Assembly (NCBI RefSeq): GCF_010993965.1
Contig: NZ_WIXM01000001.1
Span: forward strand, 310,001 to 374,000
Length of the DNA stretch: 64,000 bases
Reading direction: 5' to 3'
Source of the DNA: Gracilibacillus sp. YIM 98692
Lineage (GTDB): Bacteria > Bacillota > Bacilli > Bacillales > Amphibacillaceae
Under the pieces are notes generated by a model. It searched no databases. It saw nothing but the letters and a program-made list of their open reading frames with translations, and was not told where the DNA came from. Position numbers and translations under genes: made by a program. Shown here piece by piece: positions 35,752-45,466 of the stretch. Numbering within the stretch: position 1 is the first letter of the stretch; each line of letters begins with the position of its first letter.

Positions 35752-36702
35752 TTATGTTCGTCTCCGCAATACCTTCGCATTAATTAACGTAACTACTAAG
35801 ATAATTGCAAATAGAACATAGGATTGAGCAGCCGCTAAACCAAATTGGAAATATTGAAAGGCAGTTTGATACAGATACATCCCCATGCTTACCGCCGAGT
35901 TATTTACCCCTCCAGTTCCTTGCGTTAGGACATATGGTTCATCAAATATCTGAATGCCACCTACAGTAGCTGTAATGGCACTTACTAATATAATCGGCAC
36001 CATTAAAGGTAAGGTTACATTTTTAATGATTTGCAAACCATTGGCTCCATCAATTTTAGCTGCATCGTAAAGCTCTGTTGGGATTGTTTGAAGACCTGCA
36101 ATGTACAAAATAAAGTGATATCCTGTCCACCTCCACATGATGATCAGAACGATCAATGGCTTTATCCAAAATTGAGAACGTATCCAATCATAATTAAAAG
36201 TTCCTTCTATAAATAAACTGATTACAGCGTTAACTAATCCAGAATTTGTTGAGAAAACAACACTAATCATAATAGCTGTTAGTGCTGGAGCTACCAACAA
36301 AGGGAATAGGAAAACTACTCGAAAGAATCCTTTTGCCCTATGGACGTAGTGGTTAACCATATAAGCCAATACGAAAGCAAGTCCCATTGTGAATATAGTT
36401 GAAAAAAACCAAATATGAACGGTATTATAGATAGACTTAATGAAGACCGGATCTTTGAATAGTTTGATATAGTTATTAACACCTACAAATTCCGGCATCC
36501 CCACTCCATTCCATTTCGTAAACCCTAGAAAAAATGAAGCAATAATTGGAAATGCACTAAACATCAAAAACAAAATCAAGAATGGAGCAATACTAATATA
36601 AAACATCTTATTTTTCTTCATTCTCTTTAATAAAGAATTTCTTTCGATATTTATTAGTCTATCACTATCTAATGAAGCTTCTTTTTTTGTTTCCATTTGC
36701 AT
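35752..36702 (-). CDS. Sugar ABC transporter permease (YesP-like, MalF type)
   Basis: 316 residues with a charged N-terminal tail, about six membrane helices and the EAA loop (DAAKIDGANGLQIIKNVTLPLM). GGAGGTAAATCT precedes the ATG. It is preceded by a stabilising hairpin after the lipoprotein gene. It forms the second half of the channel with the next gene. Confidence 0.9.
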   Translation of the reverse strand: MQMETKKEASLDSDRLINIERNSLLKRMKKNKMFYISIAPFLILFLMFSAFPIIASFFLGFTKWNGVGMPEFVGVNNYIKLFKDPVFIKSIYNTVHIWFFSTIFTMGLAFVLAYMVNHYVHRAKGFFRVVFLFPLLVAPALTAIMISVVFSTNSGLVNAVISLFIEGTFNYDWIRSQFWIKPLIVLIIMWRWTGYHFILYIAGLQTIPTELYDAAKIDGANGLQIIKNVTLPLMVPIILVSAITATVGGIQIFDEPYVLTQGTGGVNNSAVSMGMYLYQTAFQYFQFGLAAAQSYVLFAIILVVTLINAKVLRRRT

Positions 36703-36727
36703 AGATTTACCTCCCTAAAAGGGTAGC

Positions 36728-36751
36728 GAGTCGGAAAGTTAGTTCCGACTC
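36728..36751. repeat. Hairpin between binding-protein and permease genes
   Basis: GAGTCGGAA and TTCCGACTC around a 6-base loop, with no U tract. Probably raises the lipoprotein:permease ratio by protecting the upstream mRNA. Confidence 0.7.
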
Positions 36752-36763
36752 TACATTAAGCTA

Positions 36764-38047
36764 TTACTCAATTCGCGCATTAATTTCTTGTTTTGCTTGT
36801 TCTAACGCTTCCTCAATACTCATGCCACCCTCGGTAATGTTAGTTAATAGAGCACTTACACCATCACTAGCAATCGGGTCGTCTTTCGTTACATAAGGAG
36901 CGGACATATCTTCCGCAACATTTTTAAATACGTCGTTTGTTACCTGACCACCAAAGAATGGATTCTCATTGTTCATCCAATCTTTAGTTAACGCTTCTAA
37001 ATATGTTGGATAAAGTTCATCTTTTTCGTACATACCTTTCAGATTATCCATATCCTGTGTGACAAATTTTACAAATTCCCAAGCTGCTTCTTTCTTCTTA
37101 CTGTCCTTTACAATACCTATAAAGTCTCCACCTTGGTCATAAGCAGATTTCCCTTGATAGGCAGGCGCATAAGTAACCCCCCATTCACCATCTGCTCCAT
37201 CTGTATTGTTTTTTAAATACTTACCGAACCAGTTTCCAAATAAGAATGTAGCAATATTACCTTGTTGTATTGCAGCATTCCATTCTGGTGAGTACTGTTC
37301 ATATGGAGCAAACGCTTCCATTTCACCTAGATTTTGAACCGTATCATACACATACATAAAGTGCTCATCTTCTATTTGCAATTCACCACTTTCATTAAAA
37401 TAAGATGTTCCCGCCTGTTGAACTACAGCATTTAAAACCTCACTAGGTACCCCCAACATCCATTGCTCACCAGGCACGGATAATTGCTCGGCTACCTTCA
37501 TGTAATCATCCCACGTTTTTAATAACTCATGAACTTCTTCTGGCTCCGTTGGCAAACCAGCCTCTTCAAATATTGGCTTATTGTAGAACATTGCAGCAGG
37601 TCCTGAGTTTTTCGGAAGTGCAAAAATATAACCTTCATCACCTTTTACATAGTCCCAAAAATAATCGAGGTATTGATCAGCAAATTCATTGGCGTTATAT
37701 GGTTCTTGACTTAAATCCTCAAATAATCCCATTTCCTTAAAATTGATCACATCATTAATTTCAACCATCGCAACATCTGGTCCTTCACCAGCAATTAAAG
37801 ATGAGGATAACTTATCGGCATATTGACCAGTACCGAAGCCCTGAACCTTAACTTTGATATTAGGGTGTTCCTCTTCAAACAAAGGAATCGTTATGTCTTC
37901 AAATGTTTGGTCATTGTTCGGCCAAGTCCATACAGTAATTTCCTGAGTTTCTCCGTCACCACTTGATTTTTCTCCCTCACCTGAACAAGCTGATAAGACA
38001 AGGATGTTAAGAACTAGAATAAAAAAAATAAAAAAATGCCTTCTCAT
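36764..38047 (-). CDS. Extracellular sugar-binding lipoprotein (YesO-like)
   Basis: About 427 residues. A lipoprotein signal ends in VLSAC, followed by an extracellular solute-binding family 1 domain (ITVWTWPNND). It captures an oligosaccharide, probably unsaturated rhamnogalacturonan fragments from the PL11 lyase (inference from locus). ATG at 38047 is chosen because GAGGAGG lies 7 bases upstream; the longer frame from 38095 would put a charged stretch before the signal peptide. First gene of the operon, with promoter, operator-like palindrome and cre site upstream. Confidence 0.9.
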   Translation of the reverse strand: MRRHFFIFFILVLNILVLSACSGEGEKSSGDGETQEITVWTWPNNDQTFEDITIPLFEEEHPNIKVKVQGFGTGQYADKLSSSLIAGEGPDVAMVEINDVINFKEMGLFEDLSQEPYNANEFADQYLDYFWDYVKGDEGYIFALPKNSGPAAMFYNKPIFEEAGLPTEPEEVHELLKTWDDYMKVAEQLSVPGEQWMLGVPSEVLNAVVQQAGTSYFNESGELQIEDEHFMYVYDTVQNLGEMEAFAPYEQYSPEWNAAIQQGNIATFLFGNWFGKYLKNNTDGADGEWGVTYAPAYQGKSAYDQGGDFIGIVKDSKKKEAAWEFVKFVTQDMDNLKGMYEKDELYPTYLEALTKDWMNNENPFFGGQVTNDVFKNVAEDMSAPYVTKDDPIASDGVSALLTNITEGGMSIEEALEQAKQEINARIE

Positions 38048-38148
38048 AAAATACCTCCTCTTTTTCTGCAATCCATTTTTATAACTCGAACCCACTATAC
38101 TAATCCCACCTTCATAAAGTTACCGTTTTAATTATACCTCCTTTTATT

Positions 38149-38165
38149 TGTAATCGCTTTCTTTA
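38149..38165. promoter_or_regulatory. cre-like site before the YesO-like operon
   Basis: TGTAATCGCTTTCTT, whose other strand reads AAGAAAGCGATTACA, matches the cre consensus at nearly every fixed position. It lies just downstream of the promoter. Confidence 0.6.
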
Positions 38166-38175
38166 ACTATTAAGT

Positions 38176-38205
38176 ATTATACTAAGTTTACTTTAATAAA
38201 GTCAA
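38176..38205 (-). promoter_or_regulatory. Promoter of the YesO-like operon with overlapping palindrome
   Basis: On the minus strand TTGACT, 18 bases, TATAAT. The palindrome ACTTTAATAAAGT (38190-38202) covers the end of the -35 box and most of the spacer. ACTTTATTAAAT recurs at 38369-38380 just after the ROK gene's -10, so this is a candidate ROK operator. Confidence 0.65.
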
Positions 38206-38432
38206 CAAATTAATTATTATTTTCTGAATTTTTAAAATTTATCCCCATTAAACATTAACCCCTAAAAAACTTCCACTCTTTTGCTTCATAGTGTCGATAA
38301 AGTGCAGTTTTTTCTAATCTTAATAGACATTTGTTACTTGAAAGCATTCACATTATATATTAAACTAACTTTATTAAATGAATGAAGTGAAACTTAGAAT
38401 ATGATTACTGAATACCTAAGGAGTGAGCATCT

Positions 38433-39689
38433 GTGTACAAAGCTACTAAAAAGATTAGTAAAGATATAATGAAGCAATACAATCAAAAATTAGTATTAAG
38501 AATTCTTAAAGAGAATGGTGCAACTTCAAAGTCTGAACTCTCTAAATATACCGGTCTAACACTACCAGCAATTGCCGATATTATGGATGCTCTAGAAAAA
38601 CTTAATCTTATTAAAAATTTAGGAGAATCTCGAACTCAAAGAGGAAGGTTCCCAACTCTATATGAGTTAGAAAGAAGTTCATTTAAAGTAATTGGTATCA
38701 TCATAAGCTCTAGATCTATCAGAGTTGGCCTTTACAATATGTTAGGGGAAGTTCTCAGTTATGTAGAAAAAGAATTACCTTCTGATACATGTCCGGAAAA
38801 CATTTTGGATCAAGTATCTAATTTAATTGACAACTTACTGCATGATTCCAAAACTAGTAAAAGCGATATTAACGGAATTGGTCTTGGTATGCATGGAATT
38901 GTGGATTATATTAATGGCATTTCCGTTTACCCACCACACCTTAATTGGGATAATGTTCCTGTCAAAGAATTACTTGAAAAGAAAATTGGACTTCCGGTGT
39001 TGATTGACAACGACTGTAATACATTAGCATTAGCAGAATATTGGTTTGGAACAGGAAGAAATTTAGATTCTTTTATAACCGTAAACGTAGACTATGGAAT
39101 TGGCGCAGGCATCATGATTGATGGAAAATTATTTCACGGGAGAGACTTTGGCGCTGGACAAATCGGGCATACAATCGTTCATGATAATGGCCCTCAGTGT
39201 TCTTGCGGAAATTATGGTTGTTTAGAAGTAATGTCTAGTGAAGTTGCCATTGTTGAAAATGTAGTCCGTAAAATAAAGAAGGGTTTTCCAAGCTCTATCA
39301 CTAATACAGTAACCAATCCTGATGAAATTTCTACTAAACATATTTACAACGGAGCAAAAGATAAGGATGATTTAGCGTTAGAAACATTAGAATCTGCCGC
39401 TAGATATTTAGGCATAGGTATTTCCACACTAGTAAATGTGATTAACCCTGATAAAGTTATTATTACTGGCGGCTTCATCACCGCTAAAAATGATGTGATG
39501 AATCCACTGCATGATTCTTTTAAAAGACATGCGCTTAAGACCAATGTAAACAACTTTGAAATTGTTCCGTCTGAATTAGGGGATAAAGCTGGTGTACTCG
39601 GGGCAGCTACACTTTGGATTAACGAGCTATTCATGGGAGAACTGTCTCTAGATAATTTACGTAACAAAGATAATAAGGCTACAGTATAA
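38433..39689 (+). CDS. ROK-family transcriptional repressor (XylR/NagC type)
   Basis: 418 residues. A winged helix-turn-helix (about 15-75: ILKENGATSKSELSKYTGLTLPAI) precedes the ROK domain with ATP-like fold (GIGAGIMIDG) and the zinc-binding CSCGNYGCLE motif near residue 265. Divergent from the YesO-like operon, so probably its sugar-responsive repressor. It starts with GTG at 38433, with AAGGAG upstream. The inducer is not predictable. Confidence 0.9.
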   Translation: MYKATKKISKDIMKQYNQKLVLRILKENGATSKSELSKYTGLTLPAIADIMDALEKLNLIKNLGESRTQRGRFPTLYELERSSFKVIGIIISSRSIRVGLYNMLGEVLSYVEKELPSDTCPENILDQVSNLIDNLLHDSKTSKSDINGIGLGMHGIVDYINGISVYPPHLNWDNVPVKELLEKKIGLPVLIDNDCNTLALAEYWFGTGRNLDSFITVNVDYGIGAGIMIDGKLFHGRDFGAGQIGHTIVHDNGPQCSCGNYGCLEVMSSEVAIVENVVRKIKKGFPSSITNTVTNPDEISTKHIYNGAKDKDDLALETLESAARYLGIGISTLVNVINPDKVIITGGFITAKNDVMNPLHDSFKRHALKTNVNNFEIVPSELGDKAGVLGAATLWINELFMGELSLDNLRNKDNKATV

Positions 39690-39805
39690 CTTTTTTGAAG
39701 TTTTTGAGAATAGAACCGTATCATAATGGTACTGTATAATCAAAGAAGCTTTATCTTACTATCTCAACGGTTTAAAAAAGTGACAGTGTCCGTTATTACC
39801 ATCAC

Positions 39806-39985
39806 TTCCAAAACTTATATCTACATGTTATAATAAACATGAGTAATGCATATAATAAATAACCCACAGTGATAACTGTGGGTTATGGATAAGCGGTTCC
39901 CCCAGAGGGTTCGGCTATCAGTTTGCCAATAGACCTCACCTACTCACTTTGGACGGTTAATAGGGAGGTCTATTTTCGTTTGATC
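39806..39985 (+). ncRNA. Antisense-RNA half of a holin-like toxin locus, copy D
   Basis: TTCCAA (39806), 17 bases, TATAAT (39829), then the AACCCACAG/CTGTGGGTT hairpin and the ATAGACCTC/GAGGTCTAT terminator. After TTTGATCATC the toxin reading frame is gone, cut off at unrelated sequence. An orphan antitoxin-type RNA could still be made. Confidence 0.5.
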
Positions 39986-40000
39986 ATCTAGACTTTTCAA

Positions 40001-40090
40001 TAGAATGATATGGATCTCCCCATACCATCACTTCTTTTGATACATTTACCTCTTCACCGTTTAAGACAACGCTTACACTATAAGCCGAAT
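40001..40090 (-). pseudogene. Fragment of a second rhamnogalacturonan-lyase gene
   Basis: About 90 bases align without gaps to 26321-26410 inside the PL11 lyase gene, with roughly 11 mismatches (near 88% identity by eye). The match covers the segment encoding about SVNAVLNGEEVDESKEV and lies on the same strand. Nothing of the lyase gene is seen on either side. It is the last trace of a paralogous lyase gene or a small duplication. Confidence 0.75.
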
Positions 40091-40107
40091 GAATTATCTC
40101 TTTCCAC

Positions 40108-40839
40108 CTACAATATTTTACTTAGAAATGATTGTGTTCTTGGATTTTGAGGATTATCGAATAGCTGTATTGGGTTGCCTTCTTCCATAATGACGCCTTC
40201 ATCCATGAAAATGACTCTGTCACCCACTTCCTTTGCAAAACCCATTTCGTGTGTGACAACCACCATCGTCATGCCCTCTTTTGCCAAGCTTTTCATAACT
40301 TCCAGAACATCTCCGACCAGTTCCGGGTCAAGTGCTGAAGTCGGCTCATCAAACAGCATGACTGCCGGATTCATCGCAAGTGCTCTAGCTATGGCTACAC
40401 GCTGCTTTTGTCCACCAGATAAACTTTCAGGGTATACATCTGCTTTATCAGATAGGCCAACCTTGTCTAATAACGGTAGTGCTTCTTTTTCTGCTTCTTC
40501 TTTTGTTAGTTCTTTTACTTTAATTGGACCTAATGTAATATTGTCCAACACCGTCATATGCGGAAACAGATTAAAATGCTGAAACACCATTCCTACTTTT
40601 GTTCGAAGCTTGTTTATATCTGTGGACGGGTCTGTAAGCTGCTCCCCGTCAATTTCAACGCTTCCTGAAGTAATCTCCTCTAACAAATTCAAACAGCGTA
40701 AAAAGGTACTTTTCCCTGATCCCGAAGGACCAATGACACACACCACTTCACTTTCTTTAACTTCTGCGTCAATTCCTTTCAACACCTCTAAACTGCCAAA
40801 TGATTTACGCAAATCGTGTACGGTTATCATATTAGACAT
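40108..40839 (-). CDS. Polar amino-acid ABC transporter ATP-binding protein
   Basis: About 243 residues with all ABC motifs: Walker [11 protein letters not shown]-loop, signature [15 protein letters not shown], Walker [13 protein letters not shown] and the switch His in VVTHEM. Close to the GlnQ/ArtM group. ATG at 40839 overlaps the permease stop by 8 bases, with AAGGA upstream. It energises the permease for import of a polar or basic amino acid. Unrelated to the sugar genes around it. Confidence 0.93.
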   Translation of the reverse strand: MSNMITVHDLRKSFGSLEVLKGIDAEVKESEVVCVIGPSGSGKSTFLRCLNLLEEITSGSVEIDGEQLTDPSTDINKLRTKVGMVFQHFNLFPHMTVLDNITLGPIKVKELTKEEAEKEALPLLDKVGLSDKADVYPESLSGGQKQRVAIARALAMNPAVMLFDEPTSALDPELVGDVLEVMKSLAKEGMTMVVVTHEMGFAKEVGDRVIFMDEGVIMEEGNPIQLFDNPQNPRTQSFLSKIL

Positions 40840-41494
40840 CAAGCTTCCTTTCTATTCTTCGTAAAATTAATGAAGTCGGAATCGTAATAGCAAGATAGAG
40901 CAAACAGACCATTAATAGAGTCTCAAAATAGGCAAAGGTCACATTATAGTATTGACGGCCCATATAGAGTAGCTCTCCGACTGCAATAACCGAAAATAGT
41001 GACGTATCTTTCAAACTGATAATAAACTGGTTACCGAGTGGTGGAATCATTCGTTTGATCGCTTGCGGCCAAATAATATATCGCATCGTTTGGTTTTGAG
41101 TCAGACCAATTGTCCGGCCCGCCTCATGTTGCCCCTTATCAATTGAATGAACCGCTCCCCTAACAATCTCAGCAATGTAAGCACCAGCATTAATTGTAAT
41201 CGCAAGTATAGCCGCGATCACCTTATCAATATTAAAACCTAAGTATTGCTCCGATACGACCATATAGATAAATAATACTTGTGCAAGTATTGGTGTTCCA
41301 CGTACAACCTCGACATAAACGGAACAAATACCATTAATCCATTTGTTTTTAGACAAACGTCCAAGACCGGCAAATGCCCCTAATACAAAACCTAAAATCA
41401 GCCCAATGATTGTAATAAAAAGTGTCATACCTAACCCCACCATTAGAGAAGGCAAACTTTGAATATAATGTGACTGCAAAATCGCATCCAGCAT
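40832..41494 (-). CDS. Polar amino-acid ABC transporter permease
   Basis: 220 residues, HisM/GlnP family, with about five membrane helices and the conserved cytoplasmic loop ([23 protein letters not shown]). A single permease gene suggests a homodimeric channel. It lies between the binding-protein and ATPase genes. Confidence 0.92.
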   Translation of the reverse strand: MLDAILQSHYIQSLPSLMVGLGMTLFITIIGLILGFVLGAFAGLGRLSKNKWINGICSVYVEVVRGTPILAQVLFIYMVVSEQYLGFNIDKVIAAILAITINAGAYIAEIVRGAVHSIDKGQHEAGRTIGLTQNQTMRYIIWPQAIKRMIPPLGNQFIISLKDTSLFSVIAVGELLYMGRQYYNVTFAYFETLLMVCLLYLAITIPTSLILRRIERKLDV

Positions 41495-41523
41495 CTATTA
41501 AATCTCTCCTTTGTTCTATAAAA

Positions 41524-41553
41524 AAGCGCAACAAGCTATCACTTGTTACGCTT
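41524..41553 (-). terminator. Hairpin with T run between binding-protein and permease genes
   Basis: On the minus strand AAGCG.AACAAG pairs with CTTGTT.CGCTT, then TTTTTT. A partial terminator here would keep binding protein in excess of permease. Confidence 0.65.
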
Positions 41554-41584
41554 GGAATTTTTATTAATTCTTGGTTGCATGTTT

Positions 41585-42331
41585 TTATTCAGGTGCTTCA
41601 CCAAACCACTTTTTATAAATTTCATCATACGTGCCATTATCTTTTATCGTTTGCAATGCTTCGTTCACATCATCGACGAGATCAGAATCTTTTGGGAAAG
41701 CAATACCATATGGTTGTCCTTCAAGTAATTTACCAACGGTTTTCAGTTTCCCTTCACCTTCTTGTTGGATAAAGTACTTCACATTCGGCAAATCATAGAG
41801 AACGGCATCTAATCGACCAGACTTTAACGCCATATATGCATCTACAATAGCCGGGAATGCCTCGATTTCAGCATCCGTATTATTTTGTAAGTATTCCTGA
41901 CTCGTAGAACCTTGACGTGTACCAACTTTTTTACCAGCTAAATCATCAACCGATTGAATATCTGATTCTGTTGGTACCATAACGATCAAACCAGAGTTAT
42001 AGTACTTGTCCGAGAAGTTAATCGTTTTTTTACGTTCTTCGGTAATAGAAATACCGGCAACAGCCATTGGATAACGAGCAGATTTAATACCAGCAAGTAA
42101 TCCATCAAATTGCATCGTTTCAAATTCCACATTAAATCCTGCTTCTTCCGCAATCGCTTTAATGAGTTCGATGTCGAATCCTTCCATTTTCCCTGTCTCA
42201 GGATTCTTATATTCAAACGGCTGGAAGTTGGCGTCTGTTGCTACAGTATATGTTTCTCCGCCTGCACCACAGGCTGCCAATAAAAATACTGTTAGCATTA
42301 CTGCTACAATATTATAGAATTTCTTTTTCAT
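41585..42331 (-). CDS. Amino-acid-binding lipoprotein of an ABC transporter
   Basis: 248 residues. Lipoprotein signal ending LAAC, then a family 3 solute-binding domain (TVATDANFQPFEY, GFDIELIKAIAEEAG, GTRQGSTSQEYL). Glutamine, arginine or a related polar amino acid is the likely ligand. GGAGGG precedes the ATG. First gene of its operon. Confidence 0.92.
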   Translation of the reverse strand: MKKKFYNIVAVMLTVFLLAACGAGGETYTVATDANFQPFEYKNPETGKMEGFDIELIKAIAEEAGFNVEFETMQFDGLLAGIKSARYPMAVAGISITEERKKTINFSDKYYNSGLIVMVPTESDIQSVDDLAGKKVGTRQGSTSQEYLQNNTDAEIEAFPAIVDAYMALKSGRLDAVLYDLPNVKYFIQQEGEGKLKTVGKLLEGQPYGIAFPKDSDLVDDVNEALQTIKDNGTYDEIYKKWFGEAPE

Positions 42332-42854
42332 AATTTCCCTCCCTCAATATCATGTTATTCAATCCAATCCACAATATGCTGTTATAATTTGTAAAAACAA
42401 ACAAGCTTTCTTGATGCGCCCCATCATTGAAAAATATTTGAAAATGGAGAGAGAAACATCTGTTGCCAAAATTGAATTGCCAAGCATTGAAGCAATCAAA
42501 AAATGTGTATGATCGGATTATGTAAATCAATGCTTCCTCATTCTTTAATAAAAGATGAAATTGATAAAGAAGAACTTAGGGAAATGAAAACTGATTTGGA
42601 GGAAAAGCCTATTGCTTTACACAGCTTTTCATAGGGACAAATGGGTTTCCGTTAACTTAGAAGCATTTTTAAATGTACTAAATAACCATAAAGGAGATTA
42701 ACTAATATGTCGCAGCGTGCAGTGGGAATATTGGAATTCGATGAAGTATCTCCCAGTTGTTGGTTTTCCACCGATAATTCAAAGTAAGATTGGTTGGATA
42801 TAATTGTTAAAGTGAGCTGCTACACAATTATCTGATTACCTGCATTACCACTAC

Positions 42855-43025
42855 TTCCAAAACTAATATCTACATGTTATAATAAATATGAGTAATGCAT
42901 ATAATAATAAGCCACAGTGGTAGCTGTGGTTTATGGATAAGCGGTTCCCCCAGAGGGTTCGGCTAACCATTCAGGATAGACCTCACCTACTCACTTTGTC
43001 GGTTAATAGGGAGGTCTATTTTCTA
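42855..43025 (+). ncRNA. Antisense-RNA half of a holin-like toxin locus, copy C
   Basis: TTCCAA (42855), 17 bases, TATAAT (42878), a degraded first hairpin (AGCCACAG/CTGTGGTT) and the ATAGACCTC/GAGGTCTAT terminator with TTTTC tail. Confidence 0.5.
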
Positions 43026-43112
43026 TTGATCAACGAAACGATCAAAGCGAGTAATGCAATCAAGAAGGTACTAAGAGAACGCAGGTTAAATTGGCAACGT
43101 CCTGTGGAAACG
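43015..43112 (-). pseudogene. Holin-like toxin gene, frameshifted (copy C)
   Basis: The C-terminal coding part is well kept (STFLIALLALIVSLINRK) but about 10 bases of the FRTFGT region are missing compared with copy B, which shifts the frame. The ribosome site is also changed (AGGACGTT). Confidence 0.5.
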
Positions 43113-43300
43113 CCTGCATAACCTTAATCCTGAAATCCTCCATAAAACTTTCATTTTCCCCCTTTTAAAAAAGTATAAAGCTCCCTAGGAAAAGGTGTTT
43201 ACTGTTACAAAAATTCCATAGTTACGGATGTTATTGAACTTTTCAGAGAGATTACTAATAAAAGATCGGTAAGAAGAATAATAGCTATAAATTAATTAAA

Positions 43301-43327
43301 ATTCACCTCTCTAATAGAGAGGTGAAT
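43301..43327 (-). terminator. Terminator of the dehydrogenase/RbsABC/transketolase operon
   Basis: ATTCACCTCTC, loop, GAGAGGTGAAT, then TTTTAATTAATTT on the minus strand, about 35 bases after the dehydrogenase stop. Confidence 0.85.
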
Positions 43328-43361
43328 AAAAACTTTCACAACCAAAGTCTATCCATAAAGG

Positions 43362-44459
43362 TTATGGAACCAATATTGTTTTAATAGAATCATCCCCCTT
43401 TTCAGCTAATCTAAATGCCTCCATAAAATCTTCTAAACGGAATTCATGCGTTATGATTTCATCTACTTTTACCAAACCCTTTTCCAGCATTTTAATTGCT
43501 ACTGGATATCCATCTTGACCGCTAATATGAGAACCAACAACGTTTAATTCTTTTCTATCTCCAATTATACTCCAATCTACACTCGTTTCATCTGAGAACA
43601 CACTAAATTCAACAAACGTACCCCGTTTTCGAATCATTTTCAACCCTTGAATAACACCTGACGGATGTCCAGAATTATGAATATATACATCACATCCATA
43701 TCCATCTGTTAATTTTTTAACTTCTGCTTCAACATCTTGTTCAGCTGGATTTAGTACAATATCAGCACCTAATTTCTTAGCTAGGTCTAATCTTTTTGGT
43801 TTAAGATCAATTCCAATTAATAATTTCGGACTTTTTAATTTTGCTAACTGCAGTTTCATCAACCCAATAGGGCCTAAACCTGCAACAACGACAACATCAT
43901 CAAATTCAATATTTGCTCTTTCTATAGTGTGAACCGAACAGGACAAGGGTTCTATAGTAGCAGCGTGTTTTTCAGGAATTGTTTTAGGAACTTTATGGAC
44001 AATTGAATTTGAATGATATTTCATATATTCTGCCATTCCACCATCGGCAACAATTCTTTGGTGACCGTAAATATTTTGATTTTCACACATCCAATACGTA
44101 CCATCAATACAATATCGACATTCCCTACAAGGAACAATTTGCTCAGCTATTGCTAAATCACCAATTTCCAAATTGTGTCTTATCTTAGCCTTATCACCAA
44201 TGGCTACTACTTCACCGATAAATTCATGTCCAGCATTTACTGGGGCATCATTCCAAGGAGGCAGTACTCCTCCTCCCCAAAACATCGCTGCTCCTTGATA
44301 GGATTTTATATCACTCGCACAGATACCACATGCCTTAATCCTCACAAGAACTTCATCCTCGTTAATCTCGGGTACATCAACTTGCTCATACCTATAATCC
44401 TCAGGTCCATGACAAACTACTGCATGCATTGTTTTAGGTAAATCTTTCAACTTTTCCAT
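43362..44459 (-). CDS. Zinc-dependent polyol dehydrogenase (erythritol/threitol-dehydrogenase-like)
   Basis: 365 residues of the medium-chain dehydrogenase family. It has the catalytic zinc motif GICASD and GHEFIGEVV, the four-Cys structural zinc loop (CRECRYCIDGTYWMC), and the NAD-binding GLGPIGL near residue 195. The opening HAVVCHGPEDYRYEQVDVP and ACGICASDIKSYQGA resemble characterised erythritol/L-threitol dehydrogenases. It would oxidise a polyol to a ketose that the FGGY kinase and transketolase of the same operon then use. It replaces the isomerase of the paralogous module. Substrate is inferred. Confidence 0.85.
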   Translation of the reverse strand: MEKLKDLPKTMHAVVCHGPEDYRYEQVDVPEINEDEVLVRIKACGICASDIKSYQGAAMFWGGGVLPPWNDAPVNAGHEFIGEVVAIGDKAKIRHNLEIGDLAIAEQIVPCRECRYCIDGTYWMCENQNIYGHQRIVADGGMAEYMKYHSNSIVHKVPKTIPEKHAATIEPLSCSVHTIERANIEFDDVVVVAGLGPIGLMKLQLAKLKSPKLLIGIDLKPKRLDLAKKLGADIVLNPAEQDVEAEVKKLTDGYGCDVYIHNSGHPSGVIQGLKMIRKRGTFVEFSVFSDETSVDWSIIGDRKELNVVGSHISGQDGYPVAIKMLEKGLVKVDEIITHEFRLEDFMEAFRLAEKGDDSIKTILVP

Positions 44460-44479
44460 TTATAACTTTTCTCCTCTCA

Positions 44480-45463
44480 TCACGATAATTTTTTTCTATA
44501 TTTATCTATTCCAACTGCAATTAAAACAACTATCCCCATTAATAATTGCTGCCAAAACGACGAAACATTTAAAATAACTAAACCATTTTGCAGTGTAGCA
44601 ATAAATACTGCACCAATTAATGTCCCAACAATACTTCCAACTCCACCTTTTGTCAGACTAGTTCCACCAATTACCGCTGCAGCAATAGCTGTTAATTCAA
44701 ATGTCATTCCTGCTACAGGTTGTGCTGAATTTAAACGTGCCATCAATATCAAAGCACTAACAGCTGTCAAACATCCAGATATTGAAAATACTATCATTTT
44801 AACCGCTCTAACATTAATGCCTGATAGTCTAGCTGATTCACTATTATCACCTGTGGCATAAATCTTTCTTCCCATCCGAAGTTTTGTTAGAACAAAATAA
44901 CACAATCCGTAAATAATGAGCATAATCCATACAATGTAAGGAATATAAAGAAATTTCCCATTGGCTAATACTCTAAAACCATCCGGCAATCCTACAACCG
45001 CTTGTCCTCCTGAATAAACATATGCACTTCCTCGATACAACCACATCGTTGCGAGGGTAACAATAAACGCAGGAAAACCTAAATAAGCAACAAAAACTCC
45101 GTTAAAAACTCCCATCAATATCCCCATTAATAACGCAACACCTACGCCTAACCAAACACTGCCAGTTGTAATCATAATTTCTCCACTGACTATAGAGGTT
45201 AATGCTAAAATGGAACCTACAGACAAGTCTATTTCACCTGAAATAATTACAAACGTCATTCCTGCAGCAATAATTGCGTTTGTTGCCGACTGTATAAGTA
45301 TATTTTCTAAATTTCCAAGACTAAGAAATACAGGTGATAGGATTGAAAAAACTGTCATTAAAGCGAATAATCCCAAAAATATACCTAACTTTCCGAATAA
45401 CAAATTCATTACTCGCTTATAATTTATCGATTTGTCTGCTGATACCACGTATTCTGTACTCAT
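44480..45463 (-). CDS. RbsC-type sugar ABC transporter permease
   Basis: 327 residues, eight or more membrane helices, CUT2 (ribose/xylose) family; motif GEIDLSVGSILAL and AIAAAVIGGTSLTKGGVG are diagnostic. It starts 3 bases after the ATPase stop. Imports a monosaccharide or polyol. Confidence 0.92.
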   Translation of the reverse strand: MSTEYVVSADKSINYKRVMNLLFGKLGIFLGLFALMTVFSILSPVFLSLGNLENILIQSATNAIIAAGMTFVIISGEIDLSVGSILALTSIVSGEIMITTGSVWLGVGVALLMGILMGVFNGVFVAYLGFPAFIVTLATMWLYRGSAYVYSGGQAVVGLPDGFRVLANGKFLYIPYIVWIMLIIYGLCYFVLTKLRMGRKIYATGDNSESARLSGINVRAVKMIVFSISGCLTAVSALILMARLNSAQPVAGMTFELTAIAAAVIGGTSLTKGGVGSIVGTLIGAVFIATLQNGLVILNVSSFWQQLLMGIVVLIAVGIDKYRKKLS

Positions 45464-45466
45464 GTT

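Larger units (their letters stand above)
38048..38432. promoter_or_regulatory. Divergent control region between yesO-like and ROK genes
   Basis: About 385 bases. It contains the transporter promoter, a cre site, the ROK promoter (TTGTTA, 17 bases, TATATA near 38333-38361) and two copies of an ACTTTATTAAA-type motif. Confidence 0.7.
39690..40107. other. Decayed gap with toxin-locus copy D and a lyase-gene scrap
   Basis: About 420 bases. Contains the antisense promoter and hairpins of copy D (39806-39985), then about 90 bases related to the rhamnogalacturonan-lyase gene. No intact gene. Confidence 0.7.
42332..43361. other. Decayed gap with toxin-locus copy C
   Basis: About 1 kb with no intact gene. 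Two short frames look like remnants: 42503-42634 (plus, 43 codons) and one from ATG near 42708 with a perfect ribosome site but only 26 codons. Toxin locus copy C lies at 42855-43130. Confidence 0.55.

Noticed and set aside
42503-42634. 43-codon plus-strand frame in the decayed gap
   Set aside because: No convincing ribosome site, no family, and surroundings are degraded; at most a gene remnant.
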